This document shows, piece by piece, positions 24,721-32,926 of a stretch of DNA of 64,000 bases. The position numbers were made by a program, and so were the translations under genes. A model generated the notes under the pieces. That model was not told the DNA's origin and ran no database searches. It saw only the letters and a list, made by a program, of their open reading frames with translations. Within the stretch, counting starts at the first letter, position 1; each line of letters starts with the position of its first letter. Source of the DNA: Lysobacter sp. cf310 (GTDB lineage: Bacteria > Pseudomonadota > Gammaproteobacteria > Xanthomonadales > Xanthomonadaceae); the NCBI RefSeq assembly GCF_900114355.1, contig NZ_FOSS01000002.1:62001-126000 (forward strand). The letters are read 5' to 3'.

Positions 24721-25296
24721 TCAGCCCGAGGGCCCCTTCGCGTCCTCGCGCATTATAGGCCATGCCGCGCGCAAATACGCTAGCCCCGACCACAAAGTCA
24801 GCAGCGCGGCGCCGGCCAGCAGCCATTCGCCGATGCGGAAGATCGGCAAACCGAATACAGGTTCTTGATACAAAAGGCATACCAGCGCGACCATCTGCAC
24901 GATGGTCTTGATCTTGCCGATCGTGGCCACTTTCACCGCCGCGCGCTGGCCCAGTTCGGCCATCCATTCGCGCAGCGCGGATACCGCGATTTCGCGGCCC
25001 ACGATCACCGCCGCCCACAGCGTCATCCACACCGTCGGATGCTTCTGCACGATCAGCAGCAGCGCCACCGCGACCATGAGTTTGTCGGCGACCGGATCGA
25101 GGAAGGCGCCGAAGGCCGAGTACTGGTTGTAACGACGCGCGATCCAGCCGTCGAGCCAGTCGGTGACCGAGGCGAACGCGAAGATGAAGGCCGCGGCGAA
25201 GTTGGTCCACTGGAACGGCAGATAGAACACCACCACCAGTACCGGGATCAGCACGATCCGCGCCAGGGTGAGCATGGTGGGTATCGTCAACTTCAT
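24721..25296 (-). CDS. pgsA: CDP-diacylglycerol-glycerol-3-phosphate 3-phosphatidyltransferase
   Basis: 191 residues, a multi-helix inner-membrane enzyme. The CDP-alcohol phosphotransferase motif is complete: DGWIARRYNQYSAFGAFLD then PVAD, matching D-G-x2-A-R-x8-G-x3-D-x3-D. It condenses CDP-diacylglycerol with glycerol 3-phosphate to phosphatidylglycerophosphate, the committed step to phosphatidylglycerol and cardiolipin. The ATG at MKLTIPTMLT overlaps the uvrC stop (ATGA), and three tRNA genes follow. The uvrC-pgsA-tRNA order is conserved with E. coli. Confidence 0.96.
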   Translation of the reverse strand: MKLTIPTMLTLARIVLIPVLVVVFYLPFQWTNFAAAFIFAFASVTDWLDGWIARRYNQYSAFGAFLDPVADKLMVAVALLLIVQKHPTVWMTLWAAVIVGREIAVSALREWMAELGQRAAVKVATIGKIKTIVQMVALVCLLYQEPVFGLPIFRIGEWLLAGAALLTLWSGLAYLRAAWPIMREDAKGPSG

Positions 25297-27185
25297 CCTT
25301 CGCTCCGCGTGCCGCCGTTGGCCGCTTTCGGGTTGGCCTTGGCCGGGGCGCCGGGATCCGGCGTCTCCAGCCCGTGCAGGGTCGCATAGATGCGCTCGGC
25401 CAGGGCGGCATTCACGCCCTCGACCCGCGAAATTTCCTCGATTCCGGCCGCTTTCAGGCCGCCCAGGCCGCCGAAATGGCGCAGCAGGCTGGCGCGGCGG
25501 CGCGGGCCGATGCCCGGGATGTCCTCCAGCCGGCTGGTATTGCGCGCCTTCTGGCGGCGGCCGCGGTGGCCGGTAATGGCGAAACGGTGGGCCTCGTCGC
25601 GGACCTGCTGGACCAGCTGCAGGGCCGGCGACTCGGCGCCCGGGTGCAGCACGCGCCCGTCCGGCAGCAGCAGTTCCTCGTCGCCGGGACGGCGCGCCGG
25701 GCCCTTGGCCACGCCGACCAGGATCACGCCCTCGACCCCGAGTTCGTCCAGGGCCGCGCGCGCCTGCTCGACCTGCCCCGCGCCGCCGTCGATCAACAGC
25801 ACGTCCGGCATCACTCCGTTCTCTTCGACCGCGCGCCGGAAACGCCGCTCGATGGCCTGGTTCATGGCCGCGTAGTCGTCGCCCTCGACGATGCCGGCGA
25901 TGTTGTAGCGGCGGTACTGGCCGCGCACCGGGCCTTCGGCGTCGAACACCACGCACGAGGCCACCGTGGCCTCGCCCATGGTGTGGCTGATGTCGAAGCA
26001 TTCGATCCGGGCCGGGATCGCAGCCATGCCCAGCATCTCGCGCAGGGCCGCGGCGCGCGCGTGCTGGGCGGCGTGGCTGGTACGCTCGGCGGCCAGGGAC
26101 AGTTCGGCGTTGCGGCGCGCCAGGTCGAGGTAGCCGGCGCGCTCGCCGCGCACGTTGCTGCGGATCTGGACCTTGCGCTCGCCGGCGGCCGACAGCGCCT
26201 GCTCCAGCAGTTCGCGGTCGGGGATATCGCGGTCGAGCACGATCTCGCGCGGCGGGGTCTGCTCGGCGTAGTACTGCGAGACGAACGCGGCCAGCACTTC
26301 CTCGGCGTTGTCGCTGCCGTTGGTCCTGGGGTAGAAGGCGCGGGTACCCAGGTTGCGGCCGTCGCGGAAGGCCAGCAGCAGCACGCAGGCGGCCGCGCCC
26401 TGCATCGCCACCGCCAGCACGTCCAGGTCGGCGGCGCGGCCGTCGACGTACTGGCGCGCCTGCAGGGTGCGGATCGAGGTGACCAGGTCGCGCATGCGCG
26501 CGGCCTCCTCGAAATCCAGGCGCGCGCTGGCGGCCTCCATGGCGCGACCGAGTTCGTCGGTGAGCTCGTCGCTGCGACCATCCAGCAGCAGCCCGGCGCG
26601 GCGCACGCTCTCGGCGTAGTCGCGCGCGCCGACCAGGCCCACGCAGGGCGCGCTGCAGCGGCCGATCTGGTGCTGCAGGCAGGGCCGCGAGCGGTTGCGG
26701 AACACGCTGTCCTCGCAGCTGCGCAGGCGGAACAGCTTGTGCATCAGGTTGAGACTGTCGCGTACCGCGCCGACGCTGGCGTAGGGCCCGAAATAACGCC
26801 CCGGAATCGCGCGCGGGCCGCGGTGCATGGCGATGCGCGGCCAGGCCTCCTGAGTCATCAGCACGTAGGGGTAGCTCTTGTCGTCGCGCAGCAGCACGTT
26901 GTAGCGCGGCTTCAGCGATTTGATCAGCTGGTTTTCCAGGATCAGCGCTTCGGCCTCGGTGCGCGTGACCGTGACCTCCATGCGCGCGGTCTGCGCCAGC
27001 ATGGCCATGATCCGGGCCGACTTCGGCGTGGCGTTGAAATAGCTGGAGACGCGGTTTTTGAGAGCGCCGGCCTTGCCCACGTAGAGCACGCCGTCGTCGG
27101 CACCGATCATGCGGTAGACGCCCGGCGCGGTGCTGAGCTTCTTGACGAAGGACTTGCCGTCGAACGGCGGCGGCGGCGCGCTCAT
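25293..27185 (-). CDS. uvrC: Excinuclease ABC subunit C
   Basis: 630 residues. N-terminal GIY-YIG nuclease: GVYRMIGADDGVLYVGKAGA. Next is the Cys-rich cluster CLQHQIGRCSAPC, then a UVR/UvrB-binding segment (RLDFEEAARMRDLVTSIRTL). The RNase H-like second nuclease has ECFDISHTMGEATVASCVVF and DVLLIDGGAGQ. Tandem helix-hairpin-helix motifs close the protein (LEDIPGIGPRRRASLLRHFG). UvrC makes the two incisions in nucleotide excision repair. The ATG at MSAPPPPFDGKSF is preferred; the 69-residue upstream extension is Arg/Pro-rich shadow sequence. It is coupled by ATGA overlap to pgsA. Confidence 0.97.
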   Translation of the reverse strand: MSAPPPPFDGKSFVKKLSTAPGVYRMIGADDGVLYVGKAGALKNRVSSYFNATPKSARIMAMLAQTARMEVTVTRTEAEALILENQLIKSLKPRYNVLLRDDKSYPYVLMTQEAWPRIAMHRGPRAIPGRYFGPYASVGAVRDSLNLMHKLFRLRSCEDSVFRNRSRPCLQHQIGRCSAPCVGLVGARDYAESVRRAGLLLDGRSDELTDELGRAMEAASARLDFEEAARMRDLVTSIRTLQARQYVDGRAADLDVLAVAMQGAAACVLLLAFRDGRNLGTRAFYPRTNGSDNAEEVLAAFVSQYYAEQTPPREIVLDRDIPDRELLEQALSAAGERKVQIRSNVRGERAGYLDLARRNAELSLAAERTSHAAQHARAAALREMLGMAAIPARIECFDISHTMGEATVASCVVFDAEGPVRGQYRRYNIAGIVEGDDYAAMNQAIERRFRRAVEENGVMPDVLLIDGGAGQVEQARAALDELGVEGVILVGVAKGPARRPGDEELLLPDGRVLHPGAESPALQLVQQVRDEAHRFAITGHRGRRQKARNTSRLEDIPGIGPRRRASLLRHFGGLGGLKAAGIEEISRVEGVNAALAERIYATLHGLETPDPGAPAKANPKAANGGTRSEG

Positions 27186-27571
27186 GCGCCCCGCTCCACC
27201 GCGATCGGGCCGCGCACGCGCGCGGCCGTGCGCGAACCGTCGGGACGCACGGCGGGCGGAACGGCAGGCGGGGTGCGGGCGGTCACGGTCGCGAACATCG
27301 GCTACTGGATTGGGCCGATTATGCGTGAAGGCAAGATGGCGGCGCTGGAATGGGGGTTGCGGACCGGTGAAGCAAATCCCACCGCCGCCCATTCGATGGG
27401 GAGCGGCCCGAGCGGGCGGATCCGCGCGCGTTGCGGCTCGATACGGCGGCGATGCACATCGACGCGACCGACGGTGCCGCCCTTTTGTGTAGGCATGCGT
27501 TTACGAACCCAGGGGGCGCGCGCGCCTGAACGCCGGTGGTGCGCGCCGGCGGGACGGATCGCGGGGATTCG
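27186..27571. other. Intergenic stretch upstream of uvrC
   Basis: 386 bases between the phosphatase stop and the uvrC start, both leftward. It should carry the uvrC promoter. A CATAAT hexamer on the minus strand near 27320 could be a -10, but no matching -35 is evident. No gene, RNA or repeat is supported. Confidence 0.45.
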
Positions 27572-28057
27572 CTACTGGCGCCCCCGCAGCCCCAGTTCCT
27601 CGCGCAAGCGCGCGATCGCGCCGTCGGCGGCGCGGTCCAGCAGGCGGAACACGTGCTCGAACTGAGCGGGGCCGCCGGTGTAGGGATCGGGCACCTCGCC
27701 CTGGCTTTCCACGCCAGTCCAATCCAGCAGCAGGGCGGCCTGCGCATGCGCGCCGCGTGGCGCGCGCGCCTGTACGTCGCGCAGGTTGGCGCGGTCGGCG
27801 CACAGCAGCCAGTCGAAGTCGCGGTAGTCGGCGGCCTGCAGCTGGCGCGCGCGCAGGCCGGAGATATCGATGCCGTGCTCGGCGGCGTTGGCGATCGCGC
27901 GCCGGTCCGGGGGCTGGCCCACGTGCCAGTCGCCGGTGCCGGCCGAATCCAGTTCGACCTGGCCGGCCAGGGTCGAGGCTTGGATGCGCGCGCGCAGCAC
28001 GCCCTCGGCCACCGGCGAGCGGCAGATGTTGCCCAGGCAGACCACCAGCAGGCGCAC
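27572..28057 (-). CDS. Low-molecular-weight protein-tyrosine phosphatase
   Basis: 161 residues. The P-loop CLGNICRSP (C-x5-R-S) begins at residue 8, and the general acid Asp sits in VPDPYTGGPAQFEHV, so the active site is complete. Enzymes of this type dephosphorylate tyrosine kinases of polysaccharide export or other phosphotyrosine proteins; the partner is not visible here. The start is GTG, 3 bases after the kdsB stop, so it is the last gene of the envelope block. In other gammaproteobacteria the same phosphatase follows kdsB. Confidence 0.92.
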   Translation of the reverse strand: MRLLVVCLGNICRSPVAEGVLRARIQASTLAGQVELDSAGTGDWHVGQPPDRRAIANAAEHGIDISGLRARQLQAADYRDFDWLLCADRANLRDVQARAPRGAHAQAALLLDWTGVESQGEVPDPYTGGPAQFEHVFRLLDRAADGAIARLREELGLRGRQ

Positions 28058-28060
28058 GGC

Positions 28061-28828
28061 TCAGGCGCCCTGGGCCAGGCGCGCCTCGGCGCGCGCCAGG
28101 TCTTCCGGTGTGTCCACGCCGGGCGGGAACGGCTCTGGCGTGAGCGCGACCGCGATGCGATGGCCGGCCTCGAGCACGCGCAGCTGTTCCAGCGATTCGA
28201 TCCGTTCCAGCCGCCCCGCCGGCATCGCCGCGAAACGCTGCAGGAAGCCGGCGCGGTAGCCGTAGATGCCGATATGGCGCAGCCACTGGCCCTGCTCGGG
28301 CATGCGTTCGCGGTCGCGCGCGAACTCGTCGCGCGGCCACGGAATTGGTGCGCGACTGAAGTACAGCGCGTCGCCGTTGGCCGCGCGCACCAGCTTGACC
28401 GCATTGGGATCGAGCAGGGTTTCGACCTCGGTCACCGGCGCGGCCAGGGTCGACATCTCGGCACCGCTCGCGCGCAGCGCCTCGGCGCAGGCGCGGACGC
28501 CCGCGGCCGGCGCGAACGGCTCGTCGCCTTGCAGGTTGACCACCACGGTGTCGTCCGACCAACCGGCGATGCGCGCGCATTCGGCCAGGCGATCGGTGCC
28601 GGAGGCGTGTTCGGTCGAGGTCATCGCCACCCGCACGCCGCTGTCGCGCAAGGCCTCGGCGATGCGCGCGTCGTCGGCCGCGACCCAGACCTCGCGCGCA
28701 CCGGCCGCGAGCGCGCGGCGCGCGACATGCAGCACCAGCGGCTCGCCGGCGAGCAGGCGCAGCGGCTTGCCGGGCAGACGCGTGGCGGCGTAACGGGCGG
28801 GAATGGCGACGACGAAATCCTGGGACAT
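28061..28828 (-). CDS. kdsB: 3-deoxy-manno-octulosonate cytidylyltransferase
   Basis: 255 residues. The nucleotidyltransferase start [19 protein letters not shown] is diagnostic. NLQGDEPF, the metal-site region [10 protein letters not shown], and [12 protein letters not shown] are all present. It activates Kdo with CTP for addition to lipid A, an essential step of lipopolysaccharide core synthesis in the cytoplasm. It lies between lpxK and the phosphatase on the same strand. Start ATG at [10 protein letters not shown]. Confidence 0.97.
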   Translation of the reverse strand: MSQDFVVAIPARYAATRLPGKPLRLLAGEPLVLHVARRALAAGAREVWVAADDARIAEALRDSGVRVAMTSTEHASGTDRLAECARIAGWSDDTVVVNLQGDEPFAPAAGVRACAEALRASGAEMSTLAAPVTEVETLLDPNAVKLVRAANGDALYFSRAPIPWPRDEFARDRERMPEQGQWLRHIGIYGYRAGFLQRFAAMPAGRLERIESLEQLRVLEAGHRIAVALTPEPFPPGVDTPEDLARAEARLAQGA

Positions 28829-29005
28829 GGGCGTTCCGATGCGCGGACGGGCCGCGGGGCTGGGGGCCGAGCCGCGAATCCGGAGCCGCGGCGCTGTCCG
28901 CATCTTACGGCGGAGCCGGCGCAGGCGCGTGGCGGTCGGCCGGCATGCCTGCGGGTCGCCAAGCCCACGGCGCTCGATCGCCGGATCGCGTGCGGCTGCG
29001 CGCGT

Positions 29006-30025
29006 CTATCGCCCTTTCAGCGCCGCCAGCTTGGCCAGCAGCGACACCCAGAACGCTTCCGGCAGTTCGGTGCGCACCGGCACGCTGAAGAACTGTTCGG
29101 TGACGAAGGAGCCCTCGCCCACGCCGGCCAGCTTGACCGCGTCCTTCTCGGTCATCAGCACCGGCAGCTGGCTGCCGAACTCGAAATCGGCGGCGCTGTA
29201 GCGGTGGTGGTCGGGAAACGCGTGCGGCACCACGGCGATGCCGAAGCCGCGCAACATGGCGAAGTAACGCTCGGGATCGCCGATGCCGGCGACCGCATGC
29301 ACGCGCTGGCCGGAGTAGCCGCTGAGCTTGCGCCCGCGCCCGCCCAGCACCGGCAGAACCTGGTCGGCGACCAGCCGCATCGGCCACTCGCCGAAACCGG
29401 TCTCGCCGCCGTTGACGACGCGGAAGTCGCAGCGCGCGGCGCGCTCTGGCAGCTCGCGCAGCGGGCCGGCGGGCAGCAGTTGCGCGTTGCCGTAACGGCG
29501 GCGGCCGTCGACCACCTCGATTTCGATGTCGCGCGCCAAGCGGTAGTGCTGGAGGCCGTCGTCGCAGACCACCACGTCGCAGCCCGCCTCGACCAGCGCA
29601 CGCGCGGCGGCGTAACGGTCGCGATCGACGCGCAGCTTGACGCCGGTGCGCGCGGCGATCAGCACCGGCTCGTCGCCGCCCACGGCGGGGTCGGTGATGC
29701 CTTCCACCCACATCGGCGGCGCCGCACGCTCGCGACCGTAACCGCGGCTGGCGACGCCCGGATTCCAACCCTCGGTGCGCAGGCGCTCGACCAGGGCGAT
29801 CGTCATCGGGGTCTTGCCGGCGCCACCGGCGGTGATGTTGCCGACCACGATCACCGGCACGCCGGGGTGGCGACGACGCAACCAGCCTTTTAGGTACAGG
29901 GCGCGGCGCAGGCCGCTGACGCTGCCGTACAGCGCCGACAGCAGGCGTGCGCCGATCGGAATCGGAGCGTCGCCGTACCAATACGCCGGCAGGCGCGCGC
30001 GGCGTTCGTGGGAACTGCCGGCCAT
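29006..30025 (-). CDS. lpxK: Tetraacyldisaccharide 4'-kinase
   Basis: 339 residues. A membrane-associated N-terminus is followed by the Walker [35 protein letters not shown], the AGPLREL segment and [10 protein letters not shown] are the family motifs. It phosphorylates the lipid A disaccharide at the 4' position to make lipid IVA on the inner face of the inner membrane. It lies 3 bases downstream of msbA, which exports the product. Start ATG at MAGSSHERR. Confidence 0.96.
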   Translation of the reverse strand: MAGSSHERRARLPAYWYGDAPIPIGARLLSALYGSVSGLRRALYLKGWLRRRHPGVPVIVVGNITAGGAGKTPMTIALVERLRTEGWNPGVASRGYGRERAAPPMWVEGITDPAVGGDEPVLIAARTGVKLRVDRDRYAAARALVEAGCDVVVCDDGLQHYRLARDIEIEVVDGRRRYGNAQLLPAGPLRELPERAARCDFRVVNGGETGFGEWPMRLVADQVLPVLGGRGRKLSGYSGQRVHAVAGIGDPERYFAMLRGFGIAVVPHAFPDHHRYSAADFEFGSQLPVLMTEKDAVKLAGVGEGSFVTEQFFSVPVRTELPEAFWVSLLAKLAALKGR

Positions 30026-30028
30026 GCC

Positions 30029-31777
30029 CTACTCCGCCTCGCGGAACTGCATGCGGTGCAGGTGCGCGTACAAGCCGCCCTGCTCCAGCAACTGCGCGTG
30101 AGTGCCGCGTTCGACGATGCGGCCCTGATCCAGCACCAGCACCTGGTCGGCGTGCTCGATGGTCGAGAGCCGGTGCGCGATCACCAGGGTGGTGCGATCG
30201 GGCATCAGGCGGTCCAGCGCGTCCTGCACCAGGCGTTCGGACTCGGTGTCCAGCGCCGCGGTGGCTTCGTCCAGGATCAGGATCGGCGCGTCCTTGAGCA
30301 TCGCGCGCGCGATCGCCAGGCGCTGGCGCTGTCCGCCGGAGAGCTTGCCGCCCTTGGCGCCGATGTGGGTCTGCACGCCTTCGGGCAGGCGCTCGACGAA
30401 TTCCATCGCGTTGGCGCCGCGCACCGCCCGCTCCAGGCCCTCCGGCGCCGCTTCCTGCAACTCGCCGTAGGCGACGTTGGCGGCCACGGTGCCGTCGAAC
30501 AGCATCACCTGCTGGCCGACCAGGGCGATCTGGCGGCGCAGATCCTGCAGGCGATAGTCCTGCACCGGGTGGCCGTCGAGCAGGATCTGGCCGGACTCGG
30601 GCTCGTAGAAGCGCGGAATCAGCTTGATCAGAGTGGACTTGCCGCTGCCGGAGCGGCCGACGATGGCCGTGACCGTGCCCGGGCGGGCGCTGAAACTGAT
30701 GTCGGCCAGGGCCGGATCCTTCTGGCCCGGATAGCGCGCGACCACGTCGCGGAATTCGAGCTCGCCGCGCGCGCGGGTGAGCGGGCGGTTGCCGTTGTCG
30801 GGCTCGTCGTCGGCGTCCAGCACCGAGAACAGTCGCTCGGCCGAGGCCACGCCCCGCTGCAGCATGTTCTGCACGTTGGTGAGCTGACGCAGGGCCGGGA
30901 TGATCGCGATCATCGAGGTCATCAGGGTCACGAACTTGCCCGCGTCCAGACGCCCGGCCAGGGCTTCGCGCCCGGCCACGAACAGCAGCAGCGCCAGGCC
31001 GACCGCGCCCATCAGCTGCACCATCGCCGAGGCGATGCTGCGCGTGGACTCGACCTTCATGCTCAGCTTGAGGTGGTTGTCGGCGATCGCGCCGTAGCGC
31101 GTCAGCTCGACGTCCTGGGCGCCGTAGACCTTGACCTCCTGATGATTGCCCAGGGCCTGGTCGGCCGACTGCAGCAGCGCGCCCGCGCTTTCCTGGATGC
31201 GGTGGCTGATGCGGCGGTAGCGGCGGCCGATCTTGTCCATCACGAACGCCAGCGGCGGCGCCATCAACAGCACCGCCAGGGTCACCTGCCAGCTCGCGAA
31301 CAGCATCGCGCCCAGCAGCGCGATCGCCTGGAAGCTCTGCTGCAGCATCACCTTCATCGCGTCGACCGCGGCCTGCGCGACCTGGTCGCTGTCCGAACCC
31401 AGGCGCACCAGCATCGACGGCACCGGCTCGGTGTCGAAACGCAGACCCGGCAGGCGCAGGTACTTGCCCAGCACGTTCACGCGCAGGTCGCGCGCGATGC
31501 TGCGGCCGGCCTTGGCCATGTGGTAGTCGGTGACGTAGCCGGCCACGCCGCGCAGCAGGAACAGGCCGACGATCGCCAGCGGCAGCAAGGTGCTGAGGTT
31601 CTTTTCCTTCTCGATGAAGGTCAGATTGATGATCGGCGTCATCAGGGTGGTGAAGATGCCGGCCGCGGCGGCCTCGACCAGCATGCCGATCAGGGCCAGC
31701 CACAACAGCCCGCCGTAGGGACGGGCGAAGCCGAGCAGGCGGCGGTAGGTCTGCCAGGGCGAGACCTGGGCGGTCAC
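30029..31777 (-). CDS. msbA: Lipid A export ABC transporter, permease/ATP-binding
   Basis: 582 residues, the usual MsbA length. Six membrane helices fill the first 330 residues (for example LLWLALIGMLVEAAAAGIF). The nucleotide-binding domain has Walker A VGRSGSGKSTL, Q-loop LVGQQVMLF, signature LSGGQRQRLAIARA and Walker B ILILDEATAALD. The homodimer flips core-lipid A across the inner membrane. The start is GTG, overlapping the exbD stop (GTGA), which couples it to exbBD. lpxK follows at once. Confidence 0.95.
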   Translation of the reverse strand: MTAQVSPWQTYRRLLGFARPYGGLLWLALIGMLVEAAAAGIFTTLMTPIINLTFIEKEKNLSTLLPLAIVGLFLLRGVAGYVTDYHMAKAGRSIARDLRVNVLGKYLRLPGLRFDTEPVPSMLVRLGSDSDQVAQAAVDAMKVMLQQSFQAIALLGAMLFASWQVTLAVLLMAPPLAFVMDKIGRRYRRISHRIQESAGALLQSADQALGNHQEVKVYGAQDVELTRYGAIADNHLKLSMKVESTRSIASAMVQLMGAVGLALLLFVAGREALAGRLDAGKFVTLMTSMIAIIPALRQLTNVQNMLQRGVASAERLFSVLDADDEPDNGNRPLTRARGELEFRDVVARYPGQKDPALADISFSARPGTVTAIVGRSGSGKSTLIKLIPRFYEPESGQILLDGHPVQDYRLQDLRRQIALVGQQVMLFDGTVAANVAYGELQEAAPEGLERAVRGANAMEFVERLPEGVQTHIGAKGGKLSGGQRQRLAIARAMLKDAPILILDEATAALDTESERLVQDALDRLMPDRTTLVIAHRLSTIEHADQVLVLDQGRIVERGTHAQLLEQGGLYAHLHRMQFREAE

Positions 31778-32223
31778 CGCTTGCCCTCGCTGGGCGCGGC
31801 GCCCGTGCCGGCCGGCGGCGCGGTCGCGCTCATGATGCGGCGGAAGCCGAGCTGGCCGAGGGCGTCGTACACGGTCACCACCGCCTGGTAGGGCGTGCGC
31901 GCGTCGGCGCGCAGCATCACCGGGCGCTCGCGGTCGCTGCCGGCGACTTCGGCGATGGTCGTCTTCAGCGATTCCAGGTCGTCGCGCAGCACTTCACGGT
32001 CGTCGACGAAGTAGCGGCCGTCGGCGTTGACCAGCACGATCAGCGCCTTGGACGCGTCGCTGACCGGCTCGCCGCTGGCGCGCGGCAGCTCCAGCTTGAG
32101 CACCGAGCGCGCGTCGAAGGTGGCGGTGACCACGAAGAAGATGATCAGCACCAGGATCACGTCGATCAACGGGACCAGGTTGATCTCCGGCTCGTCGTCG
32201 GCGCGGTGGTCGCGTATGCGCAT
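31774..32223 (-). CDS. exbD: ExbD/TolR-type biopolymer transport protein
   Basis: 149 residues. A short cytosolic start EPEINLVPLIDVILVLIIFF contains the single helix and its essential Asp (LIDVILVL), followed by a periplasmic domain of about 100 residues. ExbD works with ExbB to turn the proton gradient into force on a periplasmic or outer-membrane partner. No tonB, tolA or TonB-dependent receptor lies nearby; the pair is instead coupled to comEC upstream and msbA downstream, an arrangement common in gammaproteobacteria. Confidence 0.92.
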   Translation of the reverse strand: MRIRDHRADDEPEINLVPLIDVILVLIIFFVVTATFDARSVLKLELPRASGEPVSDASKALIVLVNADGRYFVDDREVLRDDLESLKTTIAEVAGSDRERPVMLRADARTPYQAVVTVYDALGQLGFRRIMSATAPPAGTGAAPSEGKR

Positions 32224-32235
32224 GCCGGCCCTGCC

Positions 32236-32898
32236 TCAGCCCGCGGCCTGCTGCTGCACCGGCGCCGCCGGCGTGGCGGCGACCGGGCGCGCGGGCGTGC
32301 GCGTATCCAGGGTGTCCAGCAGCTGGATCGCCTCGTGCTCCATCGCCACGATGTACTCGGCGATTCGGCCGCGGAACCAGCGGTGCGCGATCAGCGCCGG
32401 GATCGCCACGATCATGCCGGCAGCGGTGCAGACCAGGGCCTTGCCGATGCCGCCGGCGAGCTGGTTCACGTCGCCGATGCCGTGATCGAGGATGCCCAGG
32501 AACATCTGGATCATGCCGACGACGGTGCCGAACAGGCCCAGCAGCGGACCGGCGGCCGAGATCGTGCCCAGGGTATTGAGGTAGCGCTCCATGCGATGGA
32601 CCAGGTGGCGGCCCACGTCCTCGATGCGCTCGCGGATCTCGTCGCGCGGGCGCCCGCGCACGTCCAGGGCCGCGGCCAGCAGCGCGCCCAGCGGCGAGGT
32701 CGCGCGCAGGGATTCGATGTGGGCCGGGTCCAGCTTGCCGCGACCGGCCCAGGCACGGACTTCCTTGCCCAGTTCGGGCGGCAGCACGGCCTTGCGCCGC
32801 AACGTCCACAACCGCTCGATGATGATCGCCAGCGCGACGGCCGACAGCAGCAACAGCGGGATCATCGGCCAACCGCCGGCCTTGATCAGTTCCAGCAC
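32236..32898 (-). CDS. exbB: ExbB/MotA/TolQ-type proton channel protein
   Basis: 220 residues with three helices: GGWPMIPLLLLSAVALAIII near the start, LLGLFGTVVGMIQMFLGI and ALVCTAAGMIVAIPALIAHR. The motif TISAAGPLLGLFGTV is the MotA/TolQ/ExbB channel signature. The start is GTG. It forms a pentameric channel round the ExbD dimer, encoded 12 bases downstream. An Ala/Pro-rich tail closes it (PVAATPAAPVQQQAAG). Confidence 0.93.
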   Translation of the reverse strand: MLELIKAGGWPMIPLLLLSAVALAIIIERLWTLRRKAVLPPELGKEVRAWAGRGKLDPAHIESLRATSPLGALLAAALDVRGRPRDEIRERIEDVGRHLVHRMERYLNTLGTISAAGPLLGLFGTVVGMIQMFLGILDHGIGDVNQLAGGIGKALVCTAAGMIVAIPALIAHRWFRGRIAEYIVAMEHEAIQLLDTLDTRTPARPVAATPAAPVQQQAAG

Positions 32899-32926
32899 TC
32901 GCGAACCTCCGGCCCATTCGGCCGCG

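Noticed and set aside
25374-27665. 763-residue frame opposite uvrC
   Set aside because: Overlaps uvrC completely; GC-rich DNA often leaves long antisense frames.
28829-29005. Trm112-like gene between lpxK and kdsB, as in some gammaproteobacteria
   Set aside because: The spacer on the minus strand has no frame starting like Trm112 (CPxCKGxL); nothing supportable.
28905-31703. 932-residue leftward frame across lpxK and msbA
   Set aside because: Wrong frame; both lpxK and msbA have full motif sets, while this frame shows only Arg/Gly/Ala-rich sequence.
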